From positions 1 to 17,055 of the forward strand of contig JASJBO010000189.1 of NCBI GenBank assembly GCA_030066475.1: a DNA stretch of 17,055 bases, given 5' to 3'. This DNA comes from Myxococcota bacterium. GTDB lineage: Bacteria > Myxococcota_A > UBA9160 > PR03. This document shows, piece by piece, positions 9,801-15,800 of this stretch (its first letter is position 1; each line of letters starts with the position of its first letter). The translations under genes and the position numbers were made by a program. The notes below the pieces were generated by a model. That model saw only the letters and a program-made list of their open reading frames with translations, ran no database searches and was not told the DNA's origin.

Positions 9801-12800
9801 TCGCCCACGACGTGAGCTTCGGCGGCGTGAGCGGCGAGATCCTGGGCGGCGACGACGGACAGCTCCTGGTGCGCGTGCCGGTGGGCGCGCGCACGGGGCC
9901 GGTGCAGGTGACGGGCGACGGCGTGCTCTCGGACGGGATCTTCTTCGAGGTCGTCGAAGGTCCGGTGCTGACGCGCTACGAGCCACTGCAGGTGCGCGCC
10001 GGCGACACGCTGCGCCTGTTCGGCGTCGGCTTCGACGACGACAGCGCCGCCAACCGCGTGCTGTTCCAGGACGAGGGGCTGGGGCTCGCCGAGACCGAGG
10101 AGCTCGTCTCCGCCGTCGAGCCCGGCGCGCTGGTGCTGGTGATGCCCGACCTGCCCGTCTCGCCCACCGCGCGCGTCGTGGTCGACGACGTCGAGAGCAA
10201 CCGCCTCACCCTCAACCTGATGGCGCCCCTCGTGCTCCAGGTGGCGCTGCCGCCGGGTCTCGGCCTCGCGCCCGAGGACGTGACGGTCGAGGCGGGCTTC
10301 CACTCCGAGGGCGTGCCCGGGCCCGACGGGAGCTTCGAGGTCGACCTGGCGCGCGGCGTGCCGACCCTGCTGGCCGCGCGCGACACGTCGGGGCGGCTGC
10401 TGCTGCTGGGCGTCGGCGACGCGCGCTCGCCGCTGGCGCGCGAGCTGTCGGCGCGCTCCACGGCCAACACGCTGGTGTACCTCGCGATCGGCCTGAGCGG
10501 GCTGCCACCGGACGCCTTCGAGTCGCTCCTGGAGGTGATCGACGGCCAGACCGGGCCGCTGGCCCAGATCATCGCGGACGGTCTGGCCGTGGACCCCGAC
10601 TTCCTGGCCGACGGAGACGATCCGGCGCTCGCGACGGCGCTGGCCGACGCGGTCGAGGCGTCGCTCGACGCGGCGGTCGCGTTCGTCGAGAGCCTCGGGC
10701 CCGTGGCCACGCGCCGCTTCCTCGAGCGCAGCTCGCTGTTCGCGCGACTCCACCACCTGCTCGTGCCGGTGGCGCACGCGCAGTCGACCACGCCGCCGAA
10801 CATCCCCGAGATGGTGATCCCGAACCAGTACCAGAGCGGCCTCGGCATCACCCAGCTCGGCACCGCCGAGATCGAGGTGACCAACGAGCGCTTCCGCTAC
10901 GCGAGCGCCTCGATCGAGAAGCCCGGCACCGGCTCCAGCACCCTGCTGATGCCCCACCTCCAGATCGGCTCGGTGCTCCAGGGGGTGCGCAACTGGGTCG
11001 ATCCGGCCCGCCCGATCCCCTCGACGATCGCCGGCATTCCGCAGTTCTTCCTGAACGGGTTCCCGGTCCCGACGAAGCTCAAGCCCGCCATGCCGCTCGA
11101 GATCAACGGCGGGCCCTACCGGATGGAGCTGATCGGCCCGTCGTTCGACATCAGCCTGGAGCCGCTCCCGGCGGGCGCCTTCGACTTCCAGAGCGACTTC
11201 TTCGACGCGCGCGAGCAGCTCGAGGCCTACCTGATCACCAGCGGCGCCACGCTGATCAACAACGTGCTGTTCCCCGCCTTCGAGTTCATGGCGGGCTTCC
11301 GGGTCGGCGGCGACAAGGCGAAGAAGGCGATCGACCGCTGGAAGGGTCTGCTCGGCAAGATCAAGTCGGCGGCGAACTCGCTCCAGACCCAGGGTCCGGC
11401 CGCGCTGGCGTTCGTGCAGAACGCGGACTCGCAGGTGGTGATCGATCTGTTCCGCAACTTCGCGGTCGACCTCGACGCGTCGAAGCTGCTGGCCGGCCTG
11501 GTCGAGCAGTACGCGAAGGAGCGGCTGCGCGGCAGCGTGGTGATCAGCAACCCGGGCGGGGCGAGCGTGACGATCACGGCGACCGAGGTGGTCAACGCGC
11601 TGTTCGCGGACTTCACGAGCGGCGGCACCGGGAACGTCCAGCAGCTGCTCGAGAGCAAGGTGCTGGCGTTCCTCTCGGCGACGGGGCCCTGGCGGGCCGT
11701 GAGCGCGGTGCTCGGCCGCGTGCGCGCGCTGATCGCGCTCGCCAACTTCTCCAAGGCGCTCTACGACCTGACCCGCTCGCGTCCCTTCGAGGAGTTCAGC
11801 TTCTCGATCACGCTGGCCGACGCGATCGGCATCACCCCCTCGGTCGCGACGGCCGAGGACGTCGAGGCGGGCACCGTCACGGCGGTGATCCGCGGCCGCG
11901 GCTTCAACACCGACGTCCAGAGCTACATCCAGAACACCGAGCTCGGTCTGGCGCCGAACGTCCCGATCCGCGCCTGCGAGTCGGAGGTGCCGCCGCAGAC
12001 GCTCGAGGCGTTCCGCTCGGTCGCGAGCGGCGGCGGCGCGCTGGGCGGCGGAGGCGGGGTCGTGACGGCCTGCCAGAGCCTGGCGGACCTCTACGACCTG
12101 GGGCGGCGCAACTACATCGCCTTCAAGGCGAAGCCCGGTCCGAACACGGCGGCCGACTCCTACGTCCTGGCGCCGGTCACGTCGATCACCTGCCAGGGCG
12201 TGCCGAGCTGCGCCCAGGCGGTGCCGAGCACGGTGATCGAGCTCTCGATCAACGTGCCGACCAACGCCTACACGGGCGAGCTGTTGATCCGCAACAAGCG
12301 CCAGCGCCGCAAGGACCTGTTCTTCACGGTCGAGGAGGACATCCAGGGCATCAAGGCGTTCGTGACCAACCGGGTCGGCCGCAACGGCGCCCGGCCGGGC
12401 AGCATCACCGTGGTCGAGGTCGACTTCTGCAAGACCACCGACGGGACCGGCTGCACGCCCGAGATCACGTCGCCGCGCTTCGGCGGCGCGAGCTTCGTCG
12501 AGTACCCGGGCCAGGTGCCCTGGTCGATCGACATCCACCGCGACACGCTCACCGGCTACGTCGTCGACAGCGTCGAGAGCAAGGTCTACCGGATCGACAC
12601 CCGCGCGCAGAAGCCCCTTCCGGGGCCGATCGCGGTCGGCGCCGTGCCGCTCGACGTGGCCGTGTCGCCGAGCGGGCACCTGGTGCTGGTGACCTCGATC
12701 GACAACACCGTGACCGCGATCGACGCGCGGGCCTGGCGCAAGCTCAGGACGATCCCGATCAACCTGCCGGAGGGCGGCGGCGCATCCGGCGCCTTCGAGG

Positions 12801-15800
12801 GGCTCTCGATCGACTTCCGCCCCGACAGCCGGTACGCCTACGCGCTGTTCACGCAGGCCGGCATCCAGGGCGAGCAGCGCGGCTACATCGCGACCATCGA
12901 CACCGACGAGGAGGCGCGTCCACCCGACACGTTCCTGACCGTGACCGACCTCCAGCTCGTGCCGAACATGGACGAGCCCGCGGTGTTCCGGGTGAAGGAC
13001 GAGATCAACGCCTGGGTCGTGTCGAAGGGCAAGAAGGGGACGGTCGGCGCGCCCGGCGCGATCTTCGACGCCCACTTCGACATGAGCAAGTACAGCATCA
13101 CCGGCAGCTCCCCGTTCCTGGTCGGGCAGTTCTCCGACACCGTCGAGACCGAGGACGAGTCGTTCATCGCGCCGGGCCGGAACCTCGACCTGGCGCTGTA
13201 CGGGCCGATCGACATCGGCTTCCAGCCGGGCAACGGCTTCTTCGGCTTCATGCCCATGTTCCACAGCGGCAACGTGGGCATCCTCACCACCAACTTCAAC
13301 TTCCCCGACAGCAGCCGGCTGCGCGAGTACGTGTTCGCCGGCACGCGCTCCGACTTCCGCGTCACCTACGTGCCCGCCTTCGAGGAGGTGCGCGACGCGC
13401 AGCACCACATCGTGGCGCTGCTGATGCCGTTCCGCCTGGTGCCGACGCTCAAGAAGGAGCTGGTGAACGACCTGAGCCTGCCGCGTCGGGTCGACGTGAG
13501 CCAGAACGGCGAGTTCGCCCTGGTCACGCGCTTCCGGGGGAGCGGCACCGGCGACGCGATCCTGGTCGTGGCCGACGGCGTGCGGCAGGTCGCCCTGCAC
13601 TCGTACCAGAACCCCACCGACGTGGACGACCTCGGCAACATCCCGATCGAGTGCCTCGGCCTCCACGTCAGCCAGCTCTTCGATCCCAACCGCCAGCAGG
13701 GCTTCATCAACCGCTGCGGCGCGCTGCTCTGGGACCCCGACGGCCTCTCCTCGCCGGGCGCCGTGCCGCTCACGGTGCCCTCGATCGACGGCCTCGGCGT
13801 GGGCCGGAACCCCGAGGACGTCGCGATCGAGCCGATCATCGGCATCGTCGATCCGGACTGGGGCAGCTGCCTGGCCGGGAAGTTCGACATCCTCGCGGCC
13901 GGGACGGAGGACCTCGGGGGAGACGGGACCGTCTCGTACAACCTCGCTCAGGCGACCTTCGGCGGGGTGGTGCGGAGCCAGTTCAACTTCGCCGGCAACC
14001 CCGACGACGGCTGGCGAACCGAGGTCGACCTGCAGGCGCCTGCGCCGGTCGCCGACGGCGAGTACGAGCTGCGCGTCACCGGCGACATCCTCAACCAGGA
14101 CGAGGCGGAGACCCGGATCAAGGTCTACGTGGACCAGGTGCCGCCGCGCCTGACGAGCACCGATCCCCGCGACGAGGCGTGCGTCGACTCGACCTTCACC
14201 CTGAAGGCGACCTACGACCCCGGCGGCAGCACCACGATCCCGTGCAACCGCATCCGCGAGTGCGAGCTGCTGATCAACGGGGCCGGCGTGCAGCTCGTCT
14301 TCGATCCCGAGAACAACGTCTGCGAGTTCGAAGACATCGATCCCCAGCGCTTCGACGCCCGCATGGACATCACCCTGATCGCGCGCGACCAGGCCGGCAA
14401 CGAGGTGATCGACGACATGGTGCTGTTCCGGCCCGAGGCGGCGCTCTCGGGGCCGGTCTCGGCGCCGGTCGGCACCACGGTCGAGATCGTCGCGTCGGGC
14501 GTGCCGCCGCGCGGCTTCTACGCCTTCTCGGCGGGAGGCTCCTACAGCAGCTTCGACGTGCGGCAGACAGGCCGCCGGGTGGGCGACAACCTCGTCGGGC
14601 GCGCCCGCAAGACCGGGCCGCCAGTGCCCGGCTACTCGACCGTCAACGCCGAGCTGCGCGGTCCGGGAGCGATGTGCCAGAGCCTGGTGCTCGACCCGCT
14701 GCAGATCCGCTGGTACGGCTGCGGCGACGGCATGATCGATCCCGGCGAGCAGTGCGACGGGAGCAACGACACCGCCTGCCCCGGCCGCTGCCAGTCCGAC
14801 TGCACCTGCCCGGTGCCGCCGCCGCCGCCCTTCTGCGGCGACGGGGCGATCAACCAGCCGTTCCCCGCCGAGCAGTGCGACGGCAGCGACGACGCCGCCT
14901 GTCCGGGCCAGTGCCTCCCGAACTGCACCTGCGGCGTGCCGCCCCAGGGGCCGGAGTGCGGCGACAACCAGGTCAACCAGTCGAGCGAGCAGTGCGACCG
15001 CGCCGACGACTCGATGTGTCCGGGTCGCTGCACGCCGGACTGCGCCTGCATCCCGCGGGTCTGCGGCGATGCGGTGGTCGACTCGCCGCCCGAGGAGTGC
15101 GACAACGGCGACCGCAACGCCAACGCGCCCAACGCGTGCCGCCTGACCTGCCTGCTCCCCGCCTGCGGCGACGGGATCGTGGACGACGCGGAGCCCTGGC
15201 TCGAGGACTGCGACGACGGCAACACCGAGGACGGCGACTCGTGTCCGTCGACCTGCATGTACGACATCCGGCTGGCCCCGCGGATCATCGTCGGCCTGTG
15301 CGGCACCGAGCGGCGGCCGATCCTGGTGGAGGAGGTCGCCACCGGTCGCGACATCACGGACGATCCGAACACCGAGTACGACTGGATCGGACGGCGGCTG
15401 AGCCCGGCGCTGCTCGATCCGGTGATCGACTACTTCAACCAGAACGTCCTCCAGGGCCAGTTCGACTTCTCGATCGTCCCGATCGACGTCGACAAGGACA
15501 ACAAGGAGATCGTCTTCCTCGACCCGAGCCGGGTCGGGGTGAACGTGCTGGTGGCGCGCAACGGCGACGAGGTGACCAACTATGCGTTCGTCGCGTCGGG
15601 GCTGAAGCTGCTCGAGGCCCGGTCGATCGAGATCGGGCCGCGCTCGATCGCCACCGGGGCCCTGAGCCTGCTGACGGAGCGGATCGACCAGCGCTTCCAG
15701 ACCGAGCTCACGGACGACCTGCCCATGATCCTGTTCCCGCCGGGCGGTCCGTTCTGCGACGGCACGTTCGACACGCTCGGGACCACCGGCCTGATCGGTC

